From NCBI GenBank assembly GCA_022925895.1, contig JAKSYS010000192.1, positions 27,539 to 91,538 on the forward strand: a stretch of 64,000 bases of DNA, written 5' to 3'. Made by a program: the position numbers and the translations under genes. The notes beneath the pieces are model-generated. The model had not been told where the DNA came from and did no database searches. It saw only the letters and a program-made list of their open reading frames with translations. Positions 9,632 to 20,667 of the stretch are shown here, in pieces. Position 1 is the first letter of the stretch. Each line of letters opens with the position of its first letter. This DNA comes from Fragilaria crotonensis. Lineage: Eukaryota > Bacillariophyta > Fragilariophyceae > Fragilariales > Fragilariaceae.

Positions 9632-10159
9632 ATGGCGCCTCTCAACCACGACGACTACGCTTACTCAAGTGACGACTCGTCTCACTCTATTTTAAATGCT
9701 GAGGGAAGTAACGGATCGATCAAATCAAGAGTCTCATTCTCAACGATTGAAGTACGAGAATATGAGCGCATTGTTGGGGATCATCCGGAAACCAAGGTTG
9801 GTCCACCGATGGCGATTGGCTGGGCATATGCAGAGCCGGAAGTGAGCATGCTGGATGACTACGAAGCTGACCGAAGGGCAGCACGAAAAGGAAATCTCCG
9901 AATGAGCTCGATTACACGAAAAAATATACTGAAAAACGTGTTTGAGATTCCGGAGGAGGAAATCCGCATGGCGGAGAAGGAAGTGCAGAAGATCTTCTCC
10001 AAGCGAGTGAAGACTAGCAATCAGGGAAAGGTTGCTGAGAAGGTCGAAGAGGGACTGGAGGCAATTGGACGAAAGCTGAAACGCACGTTTTCCAAGGAAC
10101 GTCTATGGAAGGGATTAGTTGAATCCCAACGGATGTTCCCCACCATGATTGCCAATTAG
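9632..10159 (+). CDS. Small diatom-type conserved protein ('FST-R-Y-DHPE' family), copy 1
   Basis: The 175-residue protein opens with a Ser/Asp-rich disordered stretch. It then carries 'VSFSTIEVREYERIVGDHPE' and 'VGPPMAIGW', a helical 'DDYEADRRAARK' segment, 'MSSITRKNILKNVF' and a basic amphipathic C-terminus. A second protein in this window (16185-16628) shares the same blocks in the same order, so this is a gene family. I recognise the block as recurrent in diatom genomes but know of no function. There are no membrane segments, signal peptide or catalytic motifs. The frame opens slightly upstream at a GTG; the ATG at 9632 is preferred because it directly precedes the family-like N-terminus. 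Confidence 0.72.
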   Translation: MAPLNHDDYAYSSDDSSHSILNAEGSNGSIKSRVSFSTIEVREYERIVGDHPETKVGPPMAIGWAYAEPEVSMLDDYEADRRAARKGNLRMSSITRKNILKNVFEIPEEEIRMAEKEVQKIFSKRVKTSNQGKVAEKVEEGLEAIGRKLKRTFSKERLWKGLVESQRMFPTMIAN

Positions 10160-10978
10160 CTGACCATATACTGTTAATATAAACTTCATAACGATAGACT
10201 AAACTTAACGGATGCCTGTAGAGCAGTCTGAGTGATGATAACTCTTGATAGTCGATATTGTAGAAACTTGCCTCCGATCCGTATTCGAAAAGTGAAAACA
10301 TTGAAACGGTAGTTATCTCGGTTCGTTAACAGTGCATGGTATTCAGAATCATTCTGTACTATCACGGACGCTGGTCGATTCGAACTCGTGGTGACGAATG
10401 TGATCGTCAAGTCAATAGAACTTCGTAGGACAATCTAACGTATTCTACAAAGGTATCGCTAAGGAAACAATAAAAAGATAAACAACAACTACAACATCAT
10501 CGAAGGCATCTATCCAACTGTGAATACGTCGTCTTTCTATCGCCTGTAACATGGTGATCGGTTGTCGATCTGGCTCGCTCATGGTCCACCCTTTCGCCGA
10601 TTTAGGGGAAACCCTGTTTTGGTTTGATGAGATTCGTCAAGGTGAAAATCAATTCGGATAGTTGAGTACCAGGTAAAGTATCGGGGTCCCGGTTCCCTGG
10701 GTATTTCCTTGCTTCATGACGTACAAACATACGGACAAGCGTCCATTTTAGAAGCTCATGGAGTACATACAGCTGGTTTCACTTACAGATGGCCCGACGT
10801 AGGCATAGGTAATGATTGAACGTATATTTTTTTAGCATATGTAAACTCTGAATTTTTTACGCGACAACATCAACGCTTTGATCATGGGGGAATGAACGGG
10901 TCAATGAAGTTCAGGCTTTTGTAACTGACGTCCTGACCCATAACATGGCCTTCTTCACTGACTTGAGGATAGAGAAAC
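10160..10978. other. Intergenic region
   Basis: About 820 bases between the small conserved gene and the decayed transposase. No coding, RNA or repeat feature was recognised. The left end of the transposon probably lies here, but no inverted terminus was identified by eye. Confidence 0.45.
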
Positions 10979-13900
10979 ATGAGTGAGGCTGTGGGATCTA
11001 AACTCCCAACCCCAAAATTTGCAATCATCAGGAGTGCCTTCGTGAGACTTTGTTCCGATGAATTGTTTCGATTGCGAGTGTGGAGAAAATGGTTGCCGGC
11101 AGAGACATGGGCTGCGGCTTTGACCATTTCTGGTCTCATTGATGAAAATGTGTGTACTGTTGATGCCAAACAGTTCAATGCAGCAATGATTCGAAGCAAA
11201 ATACATTTTGATGGGCCATCAATGGACAGATTTGATGGGTCAAACCGTTCCGGAATATTCCGCGTTGCATTCCAAAAAAAGCTGTACTACATGGTTACAG
11301 ATCCGTTTGAACAGGTAGAGTATCCTTTTCCCCTGGACACACAATGGAAAGACAGAGTTGTTTCCGTTGCGTTGGATGTGCTGTCCGTAGGCGTCAAAAC
11401 AAGATCAAGGACGACATCGCTTTTTTCATTTAAGAAGGATAACGAAGTCGCGTTATCCAATCTGGAGGTATTCTTGTCATCAACAAGCTCAACAATGCAA
11501 GTATGCAATGAACCACAGCAGTTAGTCAAGGCAGCTTCTACCAACAGTCCTCTGGATTCAAAAACCACGGGAAGTTGTGCTGGTGCTACTACATTGCCTC
11601 CTCTTATCTCTTCTCATCATCGGCTGCAACAACAAGAAGGACGACTTCAAGAAGACACAACGTTGCTTCACAGTCATGCAGGGGCATTGCTTTTCTGGAG
11701 CAGTCGCGATGCATGGAATCTGTTTCAAGGTGGAGGGAGCACTTCTTTTGAGCAGTTTTCAGCAGTCAACGATGAAACAGGCGAAAGTGTTTTAGACATC
11801 CTGAAGCATCATATAAATGTCCTGCAATCCGTGAGCAGAACTCCGAATGGTTGGCGAAACGTTGTGCAAGGAAACGACAGGGAAAATCTATGCTCTGAAT
11901 CTGACATTTTTGTTTTGCAAAGCAGGTCGATAATTCTTTGCTTAGCATACCAGACTGCAATTCGGCACATGAATTCTTGGACTTGGAAGCAGTGCTGCAG
12001 TGAAGCATGCCGACAACTCAATGAGCTTGGTGTAGTGCAAGCAACTAAACCTCGAAGTGTTCAAGATTGGAATGTGGAGTTCCGCAAGTGCAAAGCTTTT
12101 CTTCACCCAGATCATATTGTGCGATGTGGCAGACGTCCTATACCGCTACTCTTTCTCAAGTATCCCGAGGCAAAAGATCAAATGACGGCATTCGGTTTAG
12201 GTAATCTGTCAATTCTGACAGTTGAATTAGTACAAGTATTCTGCATTGAAGAGCTCTTCCCCAAATTGTTCAAGCAGTGGTGCAATGACATCGAAGAAAG
12301 CAATTCTTCGATAAACTCAAACGATCACCACAACCCAGCATCGCTGACGCAAGAAAGGTTTCTAAAGGAACATGGCATTAGCAATTTCAGTATTCCAACG
12401 TGCTGGCGATGGCTTCATCAACTTGGCTTTACTTATAACATACAACGCAAAGGGTACTACGTCGACGGCCATGAACGCGATGATGTCATAGCAAGTCGGA
12501 GGCAATTCTGTCACAAGTATCTCACCGAACTTGAACCAAAGTGTTGTAGATGGGTCCAATATGCTTTGAGTGAACTCGAGGCATCACGTCTTAACCCTGA
12601 GTTTGGCTATAAATATGTTGACAATGAAAGCAATATGGTTCTGTATGAGTTTCACGTTGATTATTGCTACAGTCGTCGCCTTACTAATGAGAATGTTGAT
12701 GCAATGGTTGGAAAAGTGGCATCAATGAGTGTGCGTGCTCCTCATGGTTCCAAGCCCATCGAAATCTATGGTCAAGATGAATCAGTTTTTGCTCAGTTCC
12801 TGTTTCCGCCAAAGAGTTGGGTAGGCCCAAATCAAGAGCGGGGATTGTTTCGAAGTCACTCGGTGAGGACTTATGATATCGGCCTTTGTTTCTCGTGATA
12901 CCGGATTTGGACTGTCAATGCTAGATCCAGATCTGGCAATAGTAAATGCATCACGGCAAGGAATGCACTACATCGACAAGACTGCTGCACTCGAAGTCCA
13001 CAAACATACTCAGAAGCAGCCATTGACACAGTCACCTTTTGTCCGAAATTTACTCATCGGGGCCTCCAAAGGGGGCTATTGGAATAGCTTTCATATGGCG
13101 ATTCAACTTGAAGATGTAGTTGATTGTTTAAGGATTCTCCGACCGCAAGTTGATTTTGTCTTTATGTTTGATCACAGCCAGGGCCATGCTCGGAAAAAGG
13201 ACGATGCCCTTGATGCACAGAGTATGTCACGGAGTTTTGGGGGCATGCAACCGAAAATGCACACATCCGAGATAACCCCCAACTGCCTTGGTCCTTTTGA
13301 CTCCATACTTAGAATCGGTGATTTGCAAAGTATGATCTTTGAACCTGATGACCAAGGTCCATGGTGGTTGGTGTCAGCCGATGCTCGAGAGAGACGGAGA
13401 CATGACCTTCATGACAACAGTGGGCGTACAAAAATTGTGCCCCGAACACGAGGTGAGTTGGCTTCTGCGTTGCTGCAGGAATCAGGAATCACCGTGGAAC
13501 CCAGTCGGCCATTGAACGAGCTGAAGGAATTGGCGACAATTCATGGCGTCAGTCTGACGCGTCGGAAAGTCTTCGTCACCGAAGGCTGGGTTGGTAAACC
13601 GAAAGGCCTCCTGCAAGTTTTGTGGGAGCGAGGGTGGATAGACACGGCCAAATGCAAAGAACAACAGGACAAGGAAGGAAACAAAGTGATAAACACTTCA
13701 TACTATACACTTGGGGACGTAAAGATCCCGAGACTGACCAGATTATAGAATCATCTTCACTTCGAGGCTTGATGTGCAATTGCACTGACTTTATGACTGA
13801 AGAAACAGCTTTACAATTCTTGGGCTCGCAACTTGGTGTACAAGTAATGCTCACACCCAAATTTCATTGTGAATTTGCGGGCGAAGGTATCGAGTATGCA

Positions 13901-14259
13901 TGGGCACAGGCAAAGGCATTAATGAGAAGAACACCAATGCGGGAGAAGAAAGGCCGAGTCAATTTCATGAATCTTGTGACTCGATGTCTCTGTCCTGCAA
14001 CAGTGTTGACCAAAGAAAGAGTAAGAAAATTTGCGCACGGGCCTATATTTGCACATATTATTACCTTGAGCAAGAGAACCGTGGCAACAATGTTGGAGAA
14101 AACTTGCATGAGTTCAACCCAGTTCGAAATCAACAGCTCCTCTTTAAAAAGATAGAACAACTCATGAAACGATTCAAAACACATCGCTGTGCTTTGGACT
14201 TTGACATGCGGTTTGTCTTGGCAGCGTTGAAGGCGGATGATGAAGACGATGGCACCTGA
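10979..14259 (+). pseudogene. Decayed DDE-superfamily transposase
   Basis: One transposase-like protein is spread over several frames: 10979-12898, 12873-13748, 13622-14155 and 13900-14259. The first frame (639 residues) holds a long N-terminal region and the conserved 'TCWRWLHQLGFTY' and 'KGYYVDGHERDDV' blocks. Putative catalytic acids follow in order: D in 'YGQDESVF' (about 12776), D in 'FMFDHSQGHAR' (about 13170) and E in 'GEGIEYAWAQAKA' (about 13892). This gives a DDE-like triad. The C-terminal 'RARAYICTYYYLEQ'-type block appears only in the last frame. Joining the parts needs frame changes near 12840-12872 (two), near 13720 beside a GGGG run, and near 14030. Such proteins recur in diatom genomes; the transposon family name is uncertain. 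The copy is most likely inactive. Confidence 0.72.
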
Positions 14260-16184
14260 AGATATGCATGCTTATTAAAGTTGCAAGGTTTGAATTTTCC
14301 GTTTCAATGTTGACCGCAGTTGCCGTCGTTACACATATTTGCTTTTGTTGTTGAATGCCTTGCCCCTGGAAATGTGTTACCTCCGATAATCACAAACATC
14401 CACATACTTTGCTATAGCGGCTTTACAAATACAAAGCACTCCTTGACTGGACCATGTTTGACAGTATTGTAGGTTAGATTCAGCAGCAAAACCGTCGGTA
14501 AGGAGCATTGACGTCATCGCCACCAGCATACTTGACTTTCACAAGACTATTTCTCACTCTTGCTCTACTGCAATACCGATAACGATACCATGTTTGCCCT
14601 GTCATTGCTCAGGCACTGCAGTTACTGCAACAGCCAAATGATTAGCGGTCAATTTTATCATTGGATCACAAATACATTCCAACAATTTGATACCTACCCG
14701 GAAGGCAATTGTCCGAGACCTTGTTGCATACCAACCATGGAGAACTCACCCAAAGATCATTTACTTCTGGAAACTCAACCTGAATGCCTCCGCAATTAGT
14801 CTTGATGGATAGCAAGGCTGAATTTGCTATTGCCCACACAGTACTGTACTCGTTGATGGGTTCATGTTTATAGCAGACCTTCTCGCAATCTCACTAAAAG
14901 CTGATATGCTTGTTGCAGCGTGCAGCAACAAGTGCCGACTGCTGTGAGGAATTGATGTTGAGGATCGGGAGCCATCTTGCTCAACTTGTCTGTTCTCATC
15001 TGCAAAGCAGGCAGGTCACTACTAGTAGATACTAGCGTAATTGATTTGCCCCGCCGTTGATTTGAGGGTGCCGGAGTTTTAACACATGTTGATGTCCACC
15101 TTTGGTTGGTCAATCTGCCTTGTTACAGACTTCAGGGAATGTTCCAAGTTGGATCTCAACTCCAGCAATTCTGAGCTTCAGTCTTACTTCTTCAACCGCA
15201 GGTGACGATACTTCCGCACGGAACGAGCCTGCCGAATGACTGGGGGGGGTTCACAGCTCTCCCCGTATCCTGATCCTTGCCTTTAAGTCAATCGTAATTT
15301 TGATTCTGGACACTTCTGTAGACAAGGGGCAGATTGCATATTGTTCACTTGACTTGTCGCTACTGTCGTTGCTTGATATTTTGTTGATTGCCACAATCGA
15401 CTCCTTCGCCTCCATGCTGGGCTTCAGAGATACCAGAGTATTAGATTTGACGTCTTTGCAGGATCCAACAAAATCGCGATTGTAACGAGACGGATTTTGA
15501 GCTGACTTTTACTATAGCGATTGCTGTACTCCTGTAGAGCTAATACCACGTTGTACGTGGGGCCATCTGAAAACGAAACCAGCTGTAGAAGGTAGCAGGT
15601 ATGCATACAGTTACTACGAGGTACTATACTCCTGGTTGTACATAGTTATTATGTACTCCAGTACCAGTCGTACATGTATGTAGCCCAAAGGACCTCTCAG
15701 TCGAGTCGGTTGTGATACTATGACCACGTGCAGTCGTACTTGGACACCTTCGAAATGCGACGTGGCGACGTGGCACAAACCACAATCCCGTCTTTCGGAA
15801 GCTTTTCGACTTCCGAAGGAAGGAGAATTCAATTTCGTAAAACCGTCCTTTTTTGGTTTGCATTGAATGGTGTACGGGACGCGACAGGAAGTCCGGTAAT
15901 ATGACGTTATTGGAATTCATTTCGACTGCATAGACCTCCGACGAAACATATGCACATATCACATATCACATCCATGAATAGCGAGTACACGTATATTCCT
16001 ACGCCCAGTGCGCGAGTAAACCACGAGTACCGATTCCTCCGACACTTATTTCACACGACATCCGATAACCACAAAAAAAAACTATTGCAGAGATCACAAC
16101 GCAAACCACTCTAGATTCATTCCATTTGACGAGTCGCACAGTTCACAAGCCACATAACGAGAGCTCTACAACTAGCGTACAAAA
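14260..16184. other. Long intergenic region
   Basis: About 1.9 kb. No convincing gene. A reverse-strand frame at roughly 15112-15255 reads like a short coding relic but matches no family I can name. GTAC motifs are dense at 15530-15740. A G9 homopolymer occurs at about 15242-15250. Confidence 0.5.
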
Positions 16185-16628
16185 ATGTCAGATCATTCCT
16201 TTGATGACCAATCTTCCAGTGACGAGCGATTTCGTCATTCCGCATCATCGTTGTCGTCTTGTTCCGATGCACTTGCATCATCCCGTGTTCAGTTTTCGAC
16301 AGTTTCCATTCGTCGATACGCCCGTACCATATCGGACCATCCCGAAGCGCGGGGTGTTCCCATTGGCATTGATTGGGACTATTTGGAAGAGTCACCCTTG
16401 ACGCTGGACGATTACGAAACGCAGAAACGAGTCGTGGATTCTACCAAACGAAAGCCAGGCTTGCGCCTCACATCGATTACACGAGAAAACGTGCTCAAAC
16501 ATGTCTGGGGATATTCTTCCGCGGAACTGCTCAAGGCCGAACAGGAGGCAAGAAAGGTATCGAGATTGCGCCAGCGATCAGCAAGAGGAGGTTGGGTCGA
16601 ATCGATGAGGATTCAATTGGGAGTTTAG
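16185..16628 (+). CDS. Small diatom-type conserved protein ('FST-R-Y-DHPE' family), copy 2
   Basis: The 147-residue protein has a Ser-rich, disordered start ('MSDHSFDDQSSSDERF'). It then has 'VQFSTVSIRRYARTISDHPE', 'GVPIGIDWDY', 'LDDYETQKR', 'LTSITRENVLKHVWGYSSAEL' and a short basic end. These blocks align in order with those in the 9632-10159 protein, showing the two are paralogues. This copy is shorter at the C-terminus. No catalytic motif, signal or membrane segment is visible and no function is known to me. The ATG at 16185 has an A-rich upstream context and is the first Met in the frame. Confidence 0.7.
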   Translation: MSDHSFDDQSSSDERFRHSASSLSSCSDALASSRVQFSTVSIRRYARTISDHPEARGVPIGIDWDYLEESPLTLDDYETQKRVVDSTKRKPGLRLTSITRENVLKHVWGYSSAELLKAEQEARKVSRLRQRSARGGWVESMRIQLGV

Positions 16629-16875
16629 CGTTGTGGAAGGGGTACCATTTAGCAGCTTATTGTGGACATGCTGTACACTACCGCATGGAATTGATGAGGT
16701 GTGAAGCATGTTCTGGCAGATTTCAGAGGAGTGACATGAGTTATGAAGGTACTCTTATTCTTGCCTAAATGCGCAGGAATGTATCAACCATGATGACATT
16801 TTTGGATTATGTATCGGAGAATTCACGATCAGTCCTCATTCCATGATGTGATCCCGTCCATGGATCATGGAAATG

Positions 16876-17062
16876 TGAAGAGATGTGATGATAATATAAT
16901 GACAAAATTAGCATGAGAAGCGATGCATGGGCTTTGGATTACATAGATAGTTTGCATTACGATTCAACAGCTCTAATAGAAATGTAAGGAGATGTAATGG
17001 ATACATAATGACAACATCAGCATGAGAAGCGTTGCATTGGCTTTGGATTAGATAGATAGCAT
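16876..17062. repeat. Diverged 109-bp tandem duplication
   Basis: Two copies with a 109-base offset: 16898-16950 matches 17007-17059 with a few substitutions (shared core gcatgagaagcg, then ctttggatta). The duplication lies just downstream of the 3' end of the reverse-strand gene that ends at 17105, so it probably falls in its 3' flank or 3' UTR. Confidence 0.7.
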
Positions 17063-17104
17063 TAACATTCAACATCTCTACTCCAAAACACTTGCAACCC
17101 TTTA

Positions 17105-18052
17105 TTAAGCCTTGATGACAATTTCTGGCACCACCACTCCGCGAGGTGATGCCTGCGATGACGACAAATCCACATTCTTGGTTGGCGCATCGGCGAACGA
17201 AGGAAGCATCAAGTGCTTGTTGAAGTCTGGCACTTCCGTGGTGTTCCCCTCCTTCGTTGAAATAGTAGTAGTAGTTGCAAGGTTGGACAACGTCAACCGA
17301 GCTTTCTTGGAACAAGGCAGAAGCGTAGTTGTTGATAATGTTGCTTCTCCATCGCGTTTGCGATGATGATGCTGATGTTGATGGGAGTACTGTTGCGCTG
17401 CCAAGGCATCCGCGTGTCCCAAGACCTGCGCAAACAAGGCAGTCGCCATCGACCCCCGTTCCGACACTTGTCTCAATCGGTCTTCCAACGAGCAGCTTGC
17501 GGTGGTTTCGGACGATGCGCACCATTCGTAGTAGTCACGTTGAATGGAAAGGACGGCTTGTCGCACATACTGTCGTCGCTTGGCACGTTCCAACCGTACC
17601 GTGCAGACGGAATGAAATTCCAATCCACGCCAAGAGGGATGAGTGGCACGTGCCAATCGAGCGGCCAAATGATGTAATTGTGTAGGATGATGCTGTGATA
17701 AGTGCTGCTGTATGATGGTATCATCTTGTGTCTTTGTCAGACTCTCAGGGTTGGTATTCGCCATCGTTGCAATAGAACTTCCACAACACTGCAAATATGC
17801 AGCAAGCAACGTATTGGAATAAGAGGATGGATGGTGTAGGTTGGCAGAATGGTCCGCTCGGACTGTCATTGCCTTTTTCAAAGAACAATACTTTATATAC
17901 AAGAGATCGTCACTAGAATACCAATGTTCTTCCTTTGGTATCTGTTGTTCATGTTGAGGAGAATGATCCTCCTCTGGTTCCACGAGGTGGTGCGTTTCGG
18001 TTGTGGGATTAAAGCTCACAGACTTCAATTTGCGTTTATTCGTCATGTTCAT
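17105..18052 (-). CDS. Conserved diatom protein of the 'WRGLE' type, function unknown
   Basis: The reverse-strand protein is 315 residues from the Met at 18052; a second Met lies two codons later. It starts with a basic, nuclear-localisation-like 'MTNKRKLKSVSFNP' segment. 'HWYSSDDLLYIKYCSLKKAM' follows, then a variable His/Gln-rich linker. The middle has 'WRGLEFHS' with 'RRQYVRQAVLSIQRDYYEW', then a helical 'SERGSMATALFAQVLGHADA' segment and a low-complexity tail. This succession of blocks is common to a large stramenopile family of unknown function that I recognise only by pattern. An in-frame extension upstream to 18196 is Thr-rich, low-complexity sequence overlapping a trinucleotide repeat and is unlikely to be translated. 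Confidence 0.65.
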   Translation of the reverse strand: MNMTNKRKLKSVSFNPTTETHHLVEPEEDHSPQHEQQIPKEEHWYSSDDLLYIKYCSLKKAMTVRADHSANLHHPSSYSNTLLAAYLQCCGSSIATMANTNPESLTKTQDDTIIQQHLSQHHPTQLHHLAARLARATHPSWRGLEFHSVCTVRLERAKRRQYVRQAVLSIQRDYYEWCASSETTASCSLEDRLRQVSERGSMATALFAQVLGHADALAAQQYSHQHQHHHRKRDGEATLSTTTLLPCSKKARLTLSNLATTTTISTKEGNTTEVPDFNKHLMLPSFADAPTKNVDLSSSQASPRGVVVPEIVIKA

Positions 18053-18069
18053 TTTATGTACAGAGTATG

Positions 18070-18150
18070 CTATGTATGTTGATGCAGTTGTTCTTGTAGT
18101 AGCTGTAGCTGTTGTTGTTGTAGCTGTATGTATGGTGTAGCTGTTGTAAT
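18070..18150. repeat. Trinucleotide-type microsatellite upstream of the WRGLE gene
   Basis: An imperfect tract of gtt, gta and gct triplets (for example gttgttgttgtagctg) lies in the 5' flank or 5' UTR of the reverse-strand gene starting at 18052. Confidence 0.6.
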
Positions 18151-20026
18151 GGAGAAGAAAGCTTGATTTTCGTGAACGAATTGTTGTGAGTTTCACTTGC
18201 GTATGCTACCTGCTAGAATTCTCCGAAGAGAGAACGTGAAAGCATGGAGTATTTCTATTACTGCATGCCGACTCTACTACCGGGAGACGATGACTCCGTA
18301 AGGTTTAGTGCCTGGTTTTGTTCCTATTTCTTCTGTTTCACAACCGGTTTTCTAGGTGATTCGCAACCTAGAAAATGCTGGTACAAACCCTACATACGCA
18401 CATTCTGTCACGGATGGGCAATCTTCACCCTCGTCGCGTACAAGAGTACAAGGAGTTGTACTCGCAACTCGCAACTCGTACTGGAGTACAAGTACAACGG
18501 AATTCTCCTACTCCAGTGCTTTATGGGCAGAGAACGACATGTAACCGACGCGATGCCCAAGTACAGTACCTTGTACAACGTAGTACAATACTGCGTGTTG
18601 AGTACTTGCTGGAGTACAGAACTCCAGTAATACGGTAATGCTGTAGCTCATGGTACAAGGTACTACATTACTGGTACTCCAGCACAATTCTAGCTCTTAG
18701 CAAGACACTGCAAAACAATTTTTCACCGAATCAGCTGTTCTAGGATTATAATAAAACCCCAATGCCCTAGAAAAACCAGGTGATTCAATGCCTGAAAAAG
18801 CCCTAGTATGTTGAAATGCCAGTTAGATTGACTAGTCAGAAACTAAAAAGGGGAAAAACTAATCGAAAAGGGAAAAGATGCCCATACATAGCATTGTAAA
18901 TGGTAACAGATTCACCAGCATTGTGTTGGTCTTTTGGGCTTAATTGCAACAATGCATGTTCCTTCCCCATGGTTTTCAGACAAACAAGTGCCTTTCAATA
19001 ATAGAAAAGATGAGGAAGGTACTAGTTGAGCTCAGCAGCAATAGCTGCCCTGCCTGAGTGAATTGAGCAAACTTTAGCCGCCAGGAGTTGCAGTTAGTTA
19101 TGATGATGAATCTGATCATCACATAGTAATGGTATATCAGTTCCCTTTACTTTACTAAATGAAAGGAATGTGAGAGTTTGCATGGAGATTATAAATTGTT
19201 GCTGATTGGCAACAAGCACCCCCAATTGAACTGACCAATTATTGTCGGACACAAATTGCATTTAGCTTGAGAACTGTTAGTTCCAGGGGCTCATGCATCC
19301 AGTATTTTCTACAAAACCAGGTATGAGCCCTTTACTTGTCATGGAAGTGAAGACATTGGATGGCATGATGATTTTTCACCTGCTTGAGAGCTGTGTTGTA
19401 TCTTTGAACTACCACGCCAAGATGTTGATTCATTGAGGCCATATGAACTAGGTAAGTAAATGAGGAGCATGTCTACTAGTAAGTGAGGAAGTAGTATAAA
19501 GCAATGAACATGTGGCTGGTGTCTGCCTCCAACATCATGCGACTTACCATGGTGAGACCAAGTCAGATTGATAGGAACAATGAATCACAAAATCTGGCGC
19601 ATCAATGTTTGGTTCTGTTGAATGTGCACTATAAACAAGATACAGGATTACCTTTAATTTACCTTTATTTACTTTTCTTAACATTGGCAGAACCAAGTTA
19701 AAGGACAGGAGCAGTACAGCCATACTTACCTCCACTGTTTCCTGGTTCTTTGTATTGTTGCTTATCTTTAATATGCATTTAAAAAATTTACATCACCCAG
19801 AATTCTTCAGCAATAACCACTTGAAAAGCTCTTCAAAATGTGCTTCTCATATGGTCTCAAGAAGTCGAATCGACAAAATCCAAAAAGGTGTTCCATAGAT
19901 CATTTCTCTTCTAACAGTAGGTTGTAAGGGTAATTAAATTATCCTGCACGTCCCAAAGCCTTCTGTCAATGATAGCTATGGTACCTTAGAGACCCTGTCA
20001 TGGCTTTCAGTGTTGATCTTGTTTCC

Positions 20027-20254
20027 GGGAGCCCGTGTATGTCCCCTAATCGAGCCGGCCATGACCTGCAGTAGCGTACGGGAGTACTGAGTTCTACTTA
20101 GTACTGGTACAGTGTCCGGTATTTCTATCCTCAGAGGAGCAGTCTGAGATTCGTAGGTAAAGTTGATGTGTAACTTAACTTGCAATATAATTTATAAAGT
20201 TGATTTTTTTAGAAACGCTCGATCGGCTCGATTAGGGGACATACACGGCCTCCC
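20027..20254. repeat. 31-bp inverted-repeat element (MITE-like)
   Basis: Two 31-base arms, 20027-20057 and 20224-20254, are reverse complements with one mismatch (shared core gtgtatgtcccctaatcgag). They enclose about 166 bases with no coding potential. The size and layout fit a small non-autonomous DNA transposon or a long hairpin. No clear target-site duplication was recognised. Confidence 0.65.
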
Positions 20255-20641
20255 AGTCCATCCCTGCATCTAGTCACTGTTAGCAATATCAAACCAGCAG
20301 GGTAGTAGTGGACACGCTACTGTGGTACTGAAACTCCGAGTACGAGTGTTTAGTGCAGCATTCGTACTCTACCGGCAGTACTGTAGCAGTACTACAATAG
20401 CCGACAAAGATACTGCACTGCATAGTGCCACTCGGAGTACAATACTACCGGTAGTTTACTACCGCAGTACTGTACTGTAGTCCAGGGCTCCGTATCGGTA
20501 CTGTTGAGTAAAGTAGAACCCAAACCTTACTGATCCATTGTGGTGGTGTTGTTTATTCGTGATTCAGGCGGTGAATACGCAGACGTAGAAAAAATCGAAG
20601 ATCGACTGACTTTTGAATGGTGTATGAAAAATGTTGTGTCA

Positions 20642-20667
20642 ATTCTAGGTGATATGTCACCTAGAAT
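20642..20667. repeat. Perfect 11-bp-arm palindrome
   Basis: Arms attctaggtga and tcacctagaat are separated by four bases. Related half-sites or palindromes occur at about 18351-18372, 20760-20779 and 20806-20816, always with the ctaggtga/tcacctag core. Could be a protein-binding site or a mobile-element remnant. Confidence 0.6.

Noticed and set aside
15112-15255. Reverse-strand stretch reading 'SFRAEVSSPAVEEV' to 'GTFPEVCNKAD'
   Set aside because: It looks like a coding relic, but is short, ends in a stop, has no Met and matches no family I can name.
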